Below are positions 56,314 to 64,000 of a DNA stretch of 64,000 nt, one piece after another. Position numbers and translations under genes: made by a program. This stretch comes from Blastomonas sp. CACIA14H2 (lineage in GTDB: Bacteria > Pseudomonadota > Alphaproteobacteria > Sphingomonadales > Sphingomonadaceae). The stretch lies in the NCBI GenBank assembly GCA_000503195.1, contig AYSC01000019.1, forward strand, positions 1 through 64,000. Reading direction: 5' to 3'. Numbering within the stretch: position 1 is the stretch's first letter; each line of letters opens with the position of its first letter. Below the pieces are notes generated by a model. The model saw only the letters and a program-made list of their open reading frames with translations. It was not told the DNA's origin and did no database searches.

Positions 56314-57159
56314 ATGAAGACCCCCATCAAATTCTCGGCCGTTTCGGCCATTGCCGTCGCCATGCTGGCCACGCCCGCCTTCGCCCAGACGGTGAAGGAA
56401 GACACCGATTTCGACGGCGTCTATGTCGGCGGCCATTTCGGCTATTCGGCTCAGTCGAGCCCGCGTGGTGAAGGCGTCACGTTCGACACCAATGTCGATG
56501 GTGATTATTCCGACACCGTTCGCACCGCCGCCGGCGCCAATGCCTTCGCACCCGGCTTCTGCCGCGGCTCGGCGCGTACCGCTCTGGCCGCTGATGGCTG
56601 CCGCCAGGATCAGAACGATATCGAATACGGTATCCGCATCGGCGCCGACAAGCGCTATGGCAATTTCGTGATCGGCGCGCTGGTCGAAGGCAGCCGTTCG
56701 GAGGCCAAGGATTCGGTCACCGCCTTCAGCTCGACCCCGGCCAACTACGTGTTCACGCGTGAGCTCGATTACGCCATCTCGGCGCGCGCTCGTGCCGGTT
56801 ACACCCCGGGCGGCGGCATCCTGTTCTACGGTACCGGCGGCGCCAGCTATGGCCGGATCGACAACAGCTTCCGCACCACGAACGGCGCCAATGCCTTCAC
56901 CCCGCGCAACGGCAAGGACTGGTCGTGGGGCTGGCAGGCTGGTGGCGGTGTCGAAGCCAAGATTGCTCCGAACATGAGCATCGGCCTCGAATATCTCTAC
57001 AACACCTACACCAATGACGACTATGTCGTGAACGTCGGCCCGGGCACCGCGCCTGCGACCAACCCGTTCCTGCTGCGCTCGGGACAGACCGACATGCGCC
57101 GCAGCGACCCGAATTTCGAATTCCACTCGATCCGCGTGACCACCGCGTTCCGCTTCTGA
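56314..57159 (+). CDS. outer-membrane beta-barrel protein
   Basis: A 281-aa protein with a signal peptide (FSAVSAIAVAMLATPAFAQ) and alternating amphipathic strands (DFDGVYVGGHFGYSAQSSPR; NFVIGALVEGSRSE; NMSIGLEYLYNTYTNDDYVV) ending in an aromatic residue (TTAFRF), the OmpA/Omp25-like 8-strand barrel type. The strong ribosome-binding site and AT-rich leader suggest high expression. It ends before a convergent hairpin. Confidence 0.92.
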   Translation: MKTPIKFSAVSAIAVAMLATPAFAQTVKEDTDFDGVYVGGHFGYSAQSSPRGEGVTFDTNVDGDYSDTVRTAAGANAFAPGFCRGSARTALAADGCRQDQNDIEYGIRIGADKRYGNFVIGALVEGSRSEAKDSVTAFSSTPANYVFTRELDYAISARARAGYTPGGGILFYGTGGASYGRIDNSFRTTNGANAFTPRNGKDWSWGWQAGGGVEAKIAPNMSIGLEYLYNTYTNDDYVVNVGPGTAPATNPFLLRSGQTDMRRSDPNFEFHSIRVTTAFRF

Positions 57160-57179
57160 TCGATCGCGTTCGAAAGCCG

Positions 57180-57209
57180 ATGGCGGGGCCGCGCAAGCGG
57201 CTCCGCCAT
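57180..57209. terminator. bidirectional hairpin terminator
   Basis: A 13-bp stem (ATGGCGGGGCCGC against GCGGCTCCGCCAT, one G-T pair) with a GCAA loop between convergent stops at 57159 and 57214. Confidence 0.8.
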
Positions 57210-57213
57210 TCGC

Positions 57214-57636
57214 TTATCCGGCAACCGCAGCCGCGTTGAGCGCCGCCAGCGCGATCTTCGTCATGGCCAGGAAAATCGCGGCAGCGAGCTGGTCCTCCTC
57301 GATCCGCTTCGACAGATTGCCGATCAGCAGATCGACCGCGCGGAACGCGATGAGTTGCAGGATCAGCGTCACGCTGCCCCAGATCAGCACATCCCAGACA
57401 TTGACCGAGGCCGCGAGGCAGAAGGCGAGTGGCAGCGCGAGTCCCAGCGCCGCACCGCCGAGCGACACCGCCGCCGAGACATTGCCCGCGCGGATCAGCG
57501 CGAATTCCTTGTGTAGTGTGATCCACATGTACAGCGCCAGCGCGAGCGCCCAGGCGACGGTGGCCGTACCCAGATGCAGCATGAAGATCGGCAGCCCGGC
57601 AAACAGGCTCTGGATTACGGGCGCGGGATCGGTCAT
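57214..57636 (-). CDS. DUF350-family membrane protein
   Basis: A 140-aa protein with four membrane helices and the DUF350 pattern (LALALYMWITLHKEFALIRA, NVSAAVSLGGAALGLALPL, WGSVTLILQLIAFRAVDLLI). Function unknown; the family is often next to ATP-grasp or glutathionylspermidine-synthase-like proteins, and an ATP-grasp gene is indeed divergent here at 57711. Confidence 0.88.
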   Translation of the reverse strand: MTDPAPVIQSLFAGLPIFMLHLGTATVAWALALALYMWITLHKEFALIRAGNVSAAVSLGGAALGLALPLAFCLAASVNVWDVLIWGSVTLILQLIAFRAVDLLIGNLSKRIEEDQLAAAIFLAMTKIALAALNAAAVAG

Positions 57637-57710
57637 GCCCGCAACTGTTGACCGGAAAGGGCGGAGCGATCAAGCCCGATCCGCAACCCGTCCCCTTCCC
57701 CAGCCAGGCC

Positions 57711-58583
57711 ATGTCCATGCGCATCTGCATCCTGATTCCCGACGACGCCGACCTCACCCGCTATGACGACTGGCAGGACCAGGCGGTGGTGATCGAACCG
57801 CTGCTCGCCGCGCATGGCCTGACGGTCGAATGGCGCGCCTGGACCGACACCGCGCCGATCGAGGCCGATCTGGTGCTGCCGCTGATGGCCTGGGGCTATC
57901 ATCGCGCGTTGTCGCGCTGGCGCGAGCAGCTGGACCGCTGGCACGGCGTGCGCTTCCTCAACCCGCTCGAGGTGCTGCGCTGGAATACCGACAAACGCTA
58001 TCTTCTCGAGCTGGCGCAGCGCGGGGTCGCGATCGTTCCGACGCGCTTCCACGAGCGGCTGGACCCGGCGGCGCTGGACGATGCGCGCGCCGCTTTCGGC
58101 ACCGCCGATCTGGTCGTCAAGCCGCCGGTTTCTGCCGGGTCAGACCATACCTGGCTGCTGCGCGATGGCGCCCCCTGCCCACCCGAGGCACTGGGCGAGG
58201 CGATGCTGGTGCAGCCGATGATGCCGTCGATCGCCAGCGAGGGCGAATATTCGCTGTTCTGGCTGGCGGGCGAGTTTGCGCATGCGATCCTCAAGCGCCC
58301 GAAGAGCGGCGATTTCCGCGTGCAGGGCCAGTTCGGCGGCCAGTCGCAAGCGGTCCACCCGCCTGCCGCCGCGCGCGATCTCGCGCTGGCGACGCTCGAG
58401 GCGATCGATGCCGAGCTGCTTTATGCGCGGATCGACATGGTGGGCGACGGGCGGGGCGGCTATGCCCTGATGGAGATCGAGCTGATCGAACCCTGGCTGT
58501 CGCTCGACCGCACCCAGGATGGCGGCAAGGCCTTTGCCGCCGCGATCGCCGCCGCCGCGCGCCAGCCAGCCAGCGCCGGTTAA
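57711..58583 (+). CDS. ATP-grasp domain protein
   Basis: A 290-aa soluble protein. It begins RICILIPDDADLTRYDDWQD and has ATP-grasp features: NTDKRYLLELAQRGVAIVPT, VVKPPVSAGSDHTWLL, MLVQPMMPSIASEGEYSLFW, and the metal-binding ALMEIELIEPWLSLD. It would ligate a carboxylate to an amine or similar nucleophile; substrates are unknown. The ATG at 57711 is chosen (a second at 57717); the upstream codons are non-coding. Confidence 0.87.
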   Translation: MSMRICILIPDDADLTRYDDWQDQAVVIEPLLAAHGLTVEWRAWTDTAPIEADLVLPLMAWGYHRALSRWREQLDRWHGVRFLNPLEVLRWNTDKRYLLELAQRGVAIVPTRFHERLDPAALDDARAAFGTADLVVKPPVSAGSDHTWLLRDGAPCPPEALGEAMLVQPMMPSIASEGEYSLFWLAGEFAHAILKRPKSGDFRVQGQFGGQSQAVHPPAAARDLALATLEAIDAELLYARIDMVGDGRGGYALMEIELIEPWLSLDRTQDGGKAFAAAIAAAARQPASAG

Positions 58584-58608
58584 GGTCGCGCGCGCCACAG
58601 GAGCCGCC

Positions 58609-59484
58609 ATGACGATGATGCTCACCCCCGTGCTGTTGCTGCTTTCGGCGATCCAGGTCGGCCCGGCCGATGCCAATGCGCCCGCGCCGCTGCCCGCCCC
58701 GTCAACGGCGCCGAGCGATGCGCCGCCACCGGGGCCCACCGCCCCCGCCTTTGCCGCGCCGCTCGCCGACGAGGCGCGCTTCGACGCGTGCATGGACATG
58801 GCGACCGACGATCCGTCGAGCGGGATCGTCGCGGCCAACGAATGGCTGATCGCGGGCGGCGGATATTTCGCGCGCCATTGCCTGGGCTTTGCCTATGCGA
58901 AGGAAGGGCGCTGGGCCGCCGCGGCCGACGCGTTTGTTTCCGCCGCGCGCGATGCCGAGCTGGCTCGCGACAAGCGCGCCGCGAACCTCTGGACCCAGGC
59001 GGGCAATGCCATGCTCGCGACCGGCGATGCCGACAAGGCGCTGACCTATTTCGATGCCGCGATGGCACAGGGCGTGGCGCAGGGGCTGCTGCTGGGCGAA
59101 CTGCATCTCGACCGCGCACGCGCGCTGGTGGTGGCGGGCCAGACCGACGCGGCGGAGATCGCGCTGGCCGAGGCGCACAAGCTCGCGCCCGAGGACCCGC
59201 TCGCCTGGCTGCTCTCGGCGACGCTGGCGCGCCGGCTGGGCAAGCTCGAGCGCGCGCAGGCGGATATAGACATCGCCGCGCGGCTCGCCCCGCGCGACCC
59301 CGAAGTCGCGCTCGAGGCGGGCAATATCGCGGCGAGCGCGGGCAAATACGACGTCGCCCGACGAAACTGGACCCAGGCGATCGAGATCCGCCCCGAGGGG
59401 CCGATAGCGCGCACCGCGCGCGGCCATCTGAGCGAGCTCGACCGGGCCGAGGCAGAGACGGCAGAGACCACCGCGAAGCCCTAG
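58609..59484 (+). CDS. secreted TPR-repeat protein
   Basis: A 291-aa protein with a short signal segment (MLTPVLLLLSAIQVGPADA), a Pro/Ala-rich linker and about five tetratricopeptide-like repeats (for example AANLWTQAGNAMLATGDADK, ALTYFDAAMAQG, DPEVALEAGNIAASAGKYDV). Probably a periplasmic scaffold. The ATG at 58609 has AGGAG directly upstream; the gene is 25 bp after the ATP-grasp gene and likely in one unit with it. Confidence 0.87.
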   Translation: MTMMLTPVLLLLSAIQVGPADANAPAPLPAPSTAPSDAPPPGPTAPAFAAPLADEARFDACMDMATDDPSSGIVAANEWLIAGGGYFARHCLGFAYAKEGRWAAAADAFVSAARDAELARDKRAANLWTQAGNAMLATGDADKALTYFDAAMAQGVAQGLLLGELHLDRARALVVAGQTDAAEIALAEAHKLAPEDPLAWLLSATLARRLGKLERAQADIDIAARLAPRDPEVALEAGNIAASAGKYDVARRNWTQAIEIRPEGPIARTARGHLSELDRAEAETAETTAKP

Positions 59485-59486
59485 GC

Positions 59487-59514
59487 CTCTCCCCTCCCCA
59501 GGGGGAGGGGAGAG
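59487..59514. terminator. hairpin terminator
   Basis: A near-perfect inverted repeat (CTCTCCCCTCCC and complement) between the convergent TPR and SIMPL genes. Confidence 0.7.
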
Positions 59515-59520
59515 CAATGA

Positions 59521-60270
59521 TCAATCCAGGTAGAAATCCACGGTCGTCACCACGCGGACCTTCTTGTACGGCGTGTCGCTGACGCCCCAGCCGCCACCGC
59601 TCTCGCCATCGCGCGATTCGACCGAGAAATAGCCCTGGGTCGCGCTCTTGATCCCGCCGACATCGGTGCCGCTGTCCTTGGCGAACTGCTCGGCCGAGGC
59701 ACGCGCATCCTTGGTCGCTTCGGCCACCATCTTGGGCTTGATGTCATTGAGCTTGGTGAAGCTGTACGCCATGCCCGATCCTTCCTCGAGCACGACACCG
59801 CGCCGGATCAGGTCGAACTGGCGCTTCACCGCAGCCTGCGCCTTCTTGATGTCGTTGGTGCGCAGCGACATGCGCTGGCGGATGGTGTACGTGGTCGATC
59901 CGTAATTGTTGTTGAACTGCGAGACGTTCGCGCCCGTGGGCTGCAGCGCGTCGCCATCAAAGCCGAGCTCGGTGAAGAAGCCGCGCAGCGCCTTGGTATC
60001 GGCATCAATATCCGCCTGTGCGCTCGCCAGATCGTCGGCCTGGGCCGAATAGGCGATCGTCCAGGTGGCAAGGTCCGCGGTCACGTCCTTCTCGGCAAGG
60101 CCGCGCACGGTCACCGAGCGGTCCGCCTGCTTGGCGCGCAACAGGCCGTCGCCGAGCAGATAGCCGCCCGCCACCATGCCGATCGCCAGTATCCCGGCAC
60201 CGGCGAGAAACACATTGTCGCGCACCCAGCCGCGCTTGCCCGATCCGTCCGATCCCCCACCATCAACCAT
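59521..60270 (-). CDS. SIMPL-domain (DUF541) protein
   Basis: A 249-aa protein with one N-terminal membrane helix (VFLAGAGILAIGMVAGGYLL) and the SIMPL domain: SVTVRGLAEKDVTADLATWT, YTIRQRMSLRTNDIKKAQAA, ATKDARASAEQFAKDSG. E. coli YggE of this family is linked to oxidative stress protection. The ATG at 60270 is the first ATG of the frame. Confidence 0.88.
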   Translation of the reverse strand: MVDGGGSDGSGKRGWVRDNVFLAGAGILAIGMVAGGYLLGDGLLRAKQADRSVTVRGLAEKDVTADLATWTIAYSAQADDLASAQADIDADTKALRGFFTELGFDGDALQPTGANVSQFNNNYGSTTYTIRQRMSLRTNDIKKAQAAVKRQFDLIRRGVVLEEGSGMAYSFTKLNDIKPKMVAEATKDARASAEQFAKDSGTDVGGIKSATQGYFSVESRDGESGGGWGVSDTPYKKVRVVTTVDFYLD

Positions 60271-60402
60271 GTCTGAAAGTCCTTCCAATGCGATGCGTGC
60301 CGCCTATATCTGCGGGGCACATCCACCCCCGACGACACGATGGATCGATTAGCCGAGCTGCGATGAACCGTGTCTTAACTGCGATGAATTGAGGCCAGTA
60401 TA

Positions 60403-60822
60403 ATGACCAAATATCTCCACACGATGATCCGCGTCACCGATCCCGATGCGACGATCAAGTTTTTCGAGCTGATCGGCCTCAAGGAAGTCCGCCGCTTCTC
60501 CAGCGAGCAGGGCCGCTTCACGCTGATCTTCCTCGCCGCGCCCGGTCAGGAGGGCGTGGCCGAGGTCGAGCTGACGCACAACTGGGACCCGGAAGAATAT
60601 ACCGGCGGGCGCAATTTCGGCCATCTCGCCTATCGGGTGGAGAATGTCTACGAGACCTGCCAGCGGCTGATGGATGCGGGCGTGACGATCAACCGCCCGC
60701 CGCGCGACGGGCATATGGCGTTCGTGCGCAGCCCCGACGGCATCTCGGTCGAACTGCTGCAGGAAGGCCATCTCGAGCCGGCCGAGCCCTGGGTCTCGAT
60801 GCCCAATACCGGCAGCTGGTAA
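60403..60822 (+). CDS. gloA: lactoylglutathione lyase (glyoxalase I)
   Basis: Converts the hemithioacetal of methylglyoxal and glutathione to S-lactoylglutathione. The 139-aa VOC protein begins [20 protein letters not shown] with metal-ligand His, has [20 protein letters not shown] with another His and Glu, and ends [15 protein letters not shown] with the catalytic Glu. Length and motifs match GloA. Confidence 0.92.
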   Translation: MTKYLHTMIRVTDPDATIKFFELIGLKEVRRFSSEQGRFTLIFLAAPGQEGVAEVELTHNWDPEEYTGGRNFGHLAYRVENVYETCQRLMDAGVTINRPPRDGHMAFVRSPDGISVELLQEGHLEPAEPWVSMPNTGSW

Positions 60823-60883
60823 GCCGCTGGCGACGCGCGGCGGGCTGGGTTATACTGTCTGGCTTCGGGGGCCGAACAATAGG

Positions 60884-61342
60884 ATGACGACCATGCGCAC
60901 CATGCCCATCTTGCTCAGCCTCGCCGCGCTCGCCTGCGCCACCCCGCTGGTCGCATCGGACAGCCGCGACGCGGACATCCGCGCGCGCACCGCCGCTGCG
61001 ATCGCGAATCTCGACGAGCGCGGCCAGAAGCTCGCGAACAACTATCTCAAGGAGCGAGTGGCGGGCGACCCCGTCTCGTGCATCCCGCGCACCCGCCTGC
61101 GCCGCTCGACCGCCGCGAGCGACGATGTGCTGCTCTATGACGACGGCTCGGTGGTGTACGTCAACACGCCCTATCTCGGCTGCCCCCGCGCGCGCGACAA
61201 CACGATGATCTCGCAGACCCCGATCGGCCGCCTGTGCTCGGGCGACATCGTGCTGGTCCAGGACCTGCGCATCAACGTGCCCCTCGGCAGCTGCGCGCTG
61301 AGCGAGTTCGTGCCCTATCGCAAAGCGAAGAAGGGGGGGTAG
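60884..61342 (+). CDS. secreted hypothetical protein with paired cysteines
   Basis: A 152-aa protein with a signal peptide (MPILLSLAALACATPLVA), a helical segment and a small domain with four Cys (DPVSCIPRTRLRRSTAASDD, LGCPRARDN, GRLCSGDIV, GSCALSEF), probably two disulfides. It is followed by a palindromic repeat. Family unknown to me. Confidence 0.75.
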   Translation: MTTMRTMPILLSLAALACATPLVASDSRDADIRARTAAAIANLDERGQKLANNYLKERVAGDPVSCIPRTRLRRSTAASDDVLLYDDGSVVYVNTPYLGCPRARDNTMISQTPIGRLCSGDIVLVQDLRINVPLGSCALSEFVPYRKAKKGG

Positions 61343-61354
61343 CGGCAACCCTCT

Positions 61355-61465
61355 CGCGGGGCCTTCGACAGGCTCAGGCTGAGCGGAGGTTGTGCAAGCA
61401 TCCTCATAGGCGGGAGAGCCCCCAGACCCGCTCAGCCTAAGCTTGTCGAAGGCCGCGCGCCAACA
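61355..61465. repeat. pair of REP-like palindromic repeats
   Basis: GGGCCTTCGACAGGCTCAG..CTGAGCGGAGG and the facing CCGCTCAGCCTAAGCTTGTC..GAAGGCCGCG, the same family as at 29.3 and 50.0 kb, between convergent genes. Confidence 0.85.
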
Positions 61466-61470
61466 CCCGC

Positions 61471-62478
61471 CTATCCAAACCCCGCCAGAAACGCCGCGAC
61501 GTTCGCGCCGAGCGCGTCCACCGCGTAGCCGCCTTCCATCACGATCACCGTCGGCAGATCGAGCGCGGAGATCGAGCGCGCGATGGGGGTGTAATCCGCC
61601 GTCTGCAGCGCGAATTGCGAGATCGGGTCGCCGGCAAAGGTATCCGCGCCGAACGATACGCACAGCATGTCCGCGCCGAAAGCGCGGATCGCGGCCAGCC
61701 CCGTCTCGAGTGTCGCCCGATAGGCTGCAAGGTCGGTCCCGCGCGGCAGCGGCAGGTTGAGATTCGCGCCCTCGCCTGCCCCCTCGCCGCGTTCGTCGGC
61801 ATGGCCCCAGAAGAACGGATAGTCGGTCGCAGGATCGGCATGGATCGAGACGAACAGCACGTCGCCGCGATCGTAGAATATGTCCTGCGTGCCGTTGCCG
61901 TGATGATAATCCACATCGAGGATCGCGACGCGCTTCCGGCCCGCCGCGATGGCCGCCTCGGCCGCCACAGCGACATTGTTGATGAAGCAATAGCCGCCGA
62001 GATAATCCGCCCCGCAATGATGGCCGGGCGGGCGGCACAGCGCGAAGGCCGCGCGATCGCCGCCCAGCACCGCCTCGGTCGCCGCCAGCGCGGACTGCGC
62101 CGCCCAATAGGCGCTGGACCAGGTTCCGGCGCTGATCGGGCTGGAGGCATCGAAGCTGAACTGGCCGAGATCGGCGTCGATCCGGTTCAGCTTGAGCGGA
62201 CGCCGCCCCACCACCGGCCAGGCATAGCCATGCGCATCGCCCTGGCGCCCCGCCTCGACCCAGCGCGGATGCGCGGTCTGGAGGAACTCGAGATAATTGT
62301 CGCGATGCACCCGGCGGATCGGCTCGATCCCGTAGTCGCGCGGCGCCTCGACCTCGCCCAGCGCTTCGAGCACATTCTCCATCCGCCCGCGATGCTCGGC
62401 ATAGGGCACATAGGCCCCGTTATGCAGCTCCATCGCGGGCGCATGATCATGCTGGCGCGGATCGAAGAACGTCCTCAT
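61471..62478 (-). CDS. histone-deacetylase-family hydrolase (acetylpolyamine amidohydrolase-like)
   Basis: A 335-aa zinc hydrolase removing acetyl groups from small amines or proteins. Motifs in order: AFALCRPPGHHCGADYLGG with the His pair, CFINNVAVAAEAAI, and DVDYHHGNGTQDIFYDR with the Asp/His zinc ligands; the C-terminal GGY motif is VIVMEGGYAVDAL. The start ATG at 62478 overlaps the stop of the S9 peptidase gene (ATGA), so the two are translationally coupled. Confidence 0.93.
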   Translation of the reverse strand: MRTFFDPRQHDHAPAMELHNGAYVPYAEHRGRMENVLEALGEVEAPRDYGIEPIRRVHRDNYLEFLQTAHPRWVEAGRQGDAHGYAWPVVGRRPLKLNRIDADLGQFSFDASSPISAGTWSSAYWAAQSALAATEAVLGGDRAAFALCRPPGHHCGADYLGGYCFINNVAVAAEAAIAAGRKRVAILDVDYHHGNGTQDIFYDRGDVLFVSIHADPATDYPFFWGHADERGEGAGEGANLNLPLPRGTDLAAYRATLETGLAAIRAFGADMLCVSFGADTFAGDPISQFALQTADYTPIARSISALDLPTVIVMEGGYAVDALGANVAAFLAGFG

Positions 62479-64000
62479 TGCGCGAACAGCCTCCTCAGGA
62501 ACACCGTCTCGACCTCGCGGCGCAGATCGTTGTTCGCCTTTTTCAGAAAGCCATGGCCCTCATCGGCATAGAGCACGTACCAGGTCTCCACCCCGTTCGA
62601 GCGGAGCGCGGCGACCACCTGGTCGGACTCCGACTGCGGCACGCGCGGATCGTTCGCGCCCTGCATCACCAGCATCGGCTTGGTGATCTTGCCGACATTC
62701 TTGAGCGGCGCGATCCGCTCGAACACCGCGCGCATCTTGGGGTCGCGCTCGTCGCCATATTCGGCGCGGCGGTTGTCGCGGCGATAGGCTTCGGTATTGG
62801 CCATGAAGCTGATGAAGTCGCTGATGCCATAGCGCTCGACCCCGCCGACCAGCTTGTCCGAATAGAAGGTCATGCTGGCGAGCGACATGTAACCGCCATA
62901 GGACTGGCCGTAGACTGCGATGCGCTTCGCATCCATGCCCGGCTGCTTGCCCGCCCAGTCGATCAGCGCGCCGATATCCTTGACGCTGTCCTCGCGCAGC
63001 GGGCCGTTGTCGAGGTTGAGATATTTGGTGCCATAGCCGTCCGAGCCGCGCACATTGGGCAGGATGACCACCGCGCCCAGCACATCGGCAAAATATTGCG
63101 CGCCGGGATTCCAGCTCGGGCGCGTCTGTGCCTCGGGTCCGCCATGGATGTCGATGATCACCGGCAGCTTGGCATCGGGCGCGGCGTTCTTCGGGCGATA
63201 GACAAAGGCGGGGACGGTCAGCCCGTCAAAGCTGGTGAAGCGCACCAGCTGCGGCTCAACCAGCTTCGCGGGATCGAGCTCGCCCGGCTCGGACTGGGTC
63301 CAGCGGGTGATCGCCTGATTGCCGAGCTCAACCGTCCAGACATCGCCTGCGGTGGTCGCATTGGTCAGGCCCACCGCCAGCTTGCCGCCGTCGGGCGAGA
63401 AGGACAAGGCTGTCACCACCCCGCGCGGCAGCTGCGGCGACATTCCCGCGCCGCCCGCCAGCGGCATCAGAATCACGCGCGAATAGCCGTCCTCGTTGAG
63501 CGTGTAGGCGATCGTGCGGTCATCGGGCGACAGGTCATAGGCCTCGACATCCCAGCCCGGCTCGCGCGACAGCGCGGTCATCTTGCCCGTGGCCGTGTCG
63601 ATCCGCACCAGCCGCCGCGTGTCGGTGCCCGCATTGGTGATCGCGACGATCGCCTTGCCGCCCTCGATGAAGCGCGGGTCCTCGAACCGCGCCTTCGCCT
63701 TGACCGACCAGTCGAGCGGGGTGACCCTGCCGCTGACCATGTCGAGCAGCATCAGATGGTTTTCGCGGTTCGAAATGCCCTTGGCGAGCAGCACCGTCGC
63801 CTTGTCCGCGCTGATGTCCTGCGGGCCGACCGCGCCGGCGCCTTGCCAGACCAGGCGACGGCTCTTCGGATCCGCAGGGTCGGCGGCCATGATCGCATAA
63901 TCGGCCGATCCCTTGGTGGCGCGCGACCAGACGAGCAGGCTGCCATCCTTGGCGAAGACCGGTGCCTGGTTGCGCGTCACCGGCTCGGTCAGCGGCTGGG
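62475..64000 (-). CDS. S9-family prolyl oligopeptidase-like peptidase (5' partial)
   Basis: A serine peptidase whose N-terminus lies beyond the right edge; the frame is open to 64000 (QPLTEPVTRNQAPVF), and the GTG at 63980 is an internal codon. Visible are a beta-propeller (DDRTIAYTLNEDGYSRVILM, LSFSPDGGKLAVGLTNATT) and the hydrolase domain with LPVIIDIHGGPEAQTRPSWN, the Ser in AVYGQSYGGYMSLAS, the Asp in MQGANDPRVPQSES and the His in YADEGHGFLKKANN. It is coupled to the downstream deacetylase gene. Confidence 0.92.
   Translation of the reverse strand, partial: QPLTEPVTRNQAPVFAKDGSLLVWSRATKGSADYAIMAADPADPKSRRLVWQGAGAVGPQDISADKATVLLAKGISNRENHLMLLDMVSGRVTPLDWSVKAKARFEDPRFIEGGKAIVAITNAGTDTRRLVRIDTATGKMTALSREPGWDVEAYDLSPDDRTIAYTLNEDGYSRVILMPLAGGAGMSPQLPRGVVTALSFSPDGGKLAVGLTNATTAGDVWTVELGNQAITRWTQSEPGELDPAKLVEPQLVRFTSFDGLTVPAFVYRPKNAAPDAKLPVIIDIHGGPEAQTRPSWNPGAQYFADVLGAVVILPNVRGSDGYGTKYLNLDNGPLREDSVKDIGALIDWAGKQPGMDAKRIAVYGQSYGGYMSLASMTFYSDKLVGGVERYGISDFISFMANTEAYRRDNRRAEYGDERDPKMRAVFERIAPLKNVGKITKPMLVMQGANDPRVPQSESDQVVAALRSNGVETWYVLYADEGHGFLKKANNDLRREVETVFLRRLFAQ

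Overview
The window is high-GC DNA with dense bidirectional coding. The gene content (TonB receptor with STN domain, 180-kDa NAD-glutamate dehydrogenase, DUF3297, DUF1214/DUF1254 pair, ACR3-type ars operon, families of palindromic intergenic repeats) and an alphaproteobacterial-type LexA box point to an alphaproteobacterium, most likely a member of the Sphingomonadales. This is inference from gene families; no 16S is present.

Region 1 (1-7.3 kb) is a lasso-peptide gene cluster. A TonB-dependent receptor (5' end outside the window) and a secreted lasso-peptide isopeptidase overlap on the + strand. They run convergently into a precursor-B-C operon on the - strand. The 47-codon precursor gene (7142-7285) encodes a predicted 25-residue core. 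A perfect 13-bp stem-loop separates the precursor from the leader protease gene. No ABC exporter is next to the cluster. The likely cycle is: C and B mature the peptide, it leaves the cell, the receptor re-imports it, and the isopeptidase opens it.

Region 2 (7.3-18.7 kb) is mobile and mosaic DNA next to tRNA-Thr(CGU). It holds an AlpA-like regulator, a divergent gene pair around a LexA box, an unknown 405-aa protein, an integrase remnant, a truncated YcaQ-like gene, a low-GC conjugative coupling protein (TraG/VirD4) with a coiled-coil partner, an IS66 remnant, an unknown secreted protein, and an intact tyrosine integrase beside the tRNA. The 3' end of the 405-aa gene plus the integrase 3' end occurs twice (about 10.2-10.6 and 17.05-17.5 kb), so at least two related elements have integrated or rearranged here. 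The lasso cluster probably belongs to this accreted island.

Region 3 (18.7-64 kb) is chromosomal backbone: PAS protein, NAD-GDH, S9 peptidase, typA, an acyl-CoA dehydrogenase/enoyl-CoA hydratase operon, DUF1254/DUF1214, ppdK, glyS-glyQ, a molybdopterin oxidoreductase, an HTH/membrane pair, TraB/GumN, a frameshifted epoxide hydrolase, phhA with a divergent AsnC-type regulator, rimO, arsR-arsI-arsC-acr3, a CHAP protein, a trypsin-like protease, an outer-membrane barrel, ATP-grasp, TPR, SIMPL, glyoxalase I, an HDAC-like hydrolase and a second S9 peptidase that runs off the right edge. Several families of palindromic repeats sit between genes. One of them also lies in frame inside glyS, which additionally carries a sharply lower-GC internal patch.
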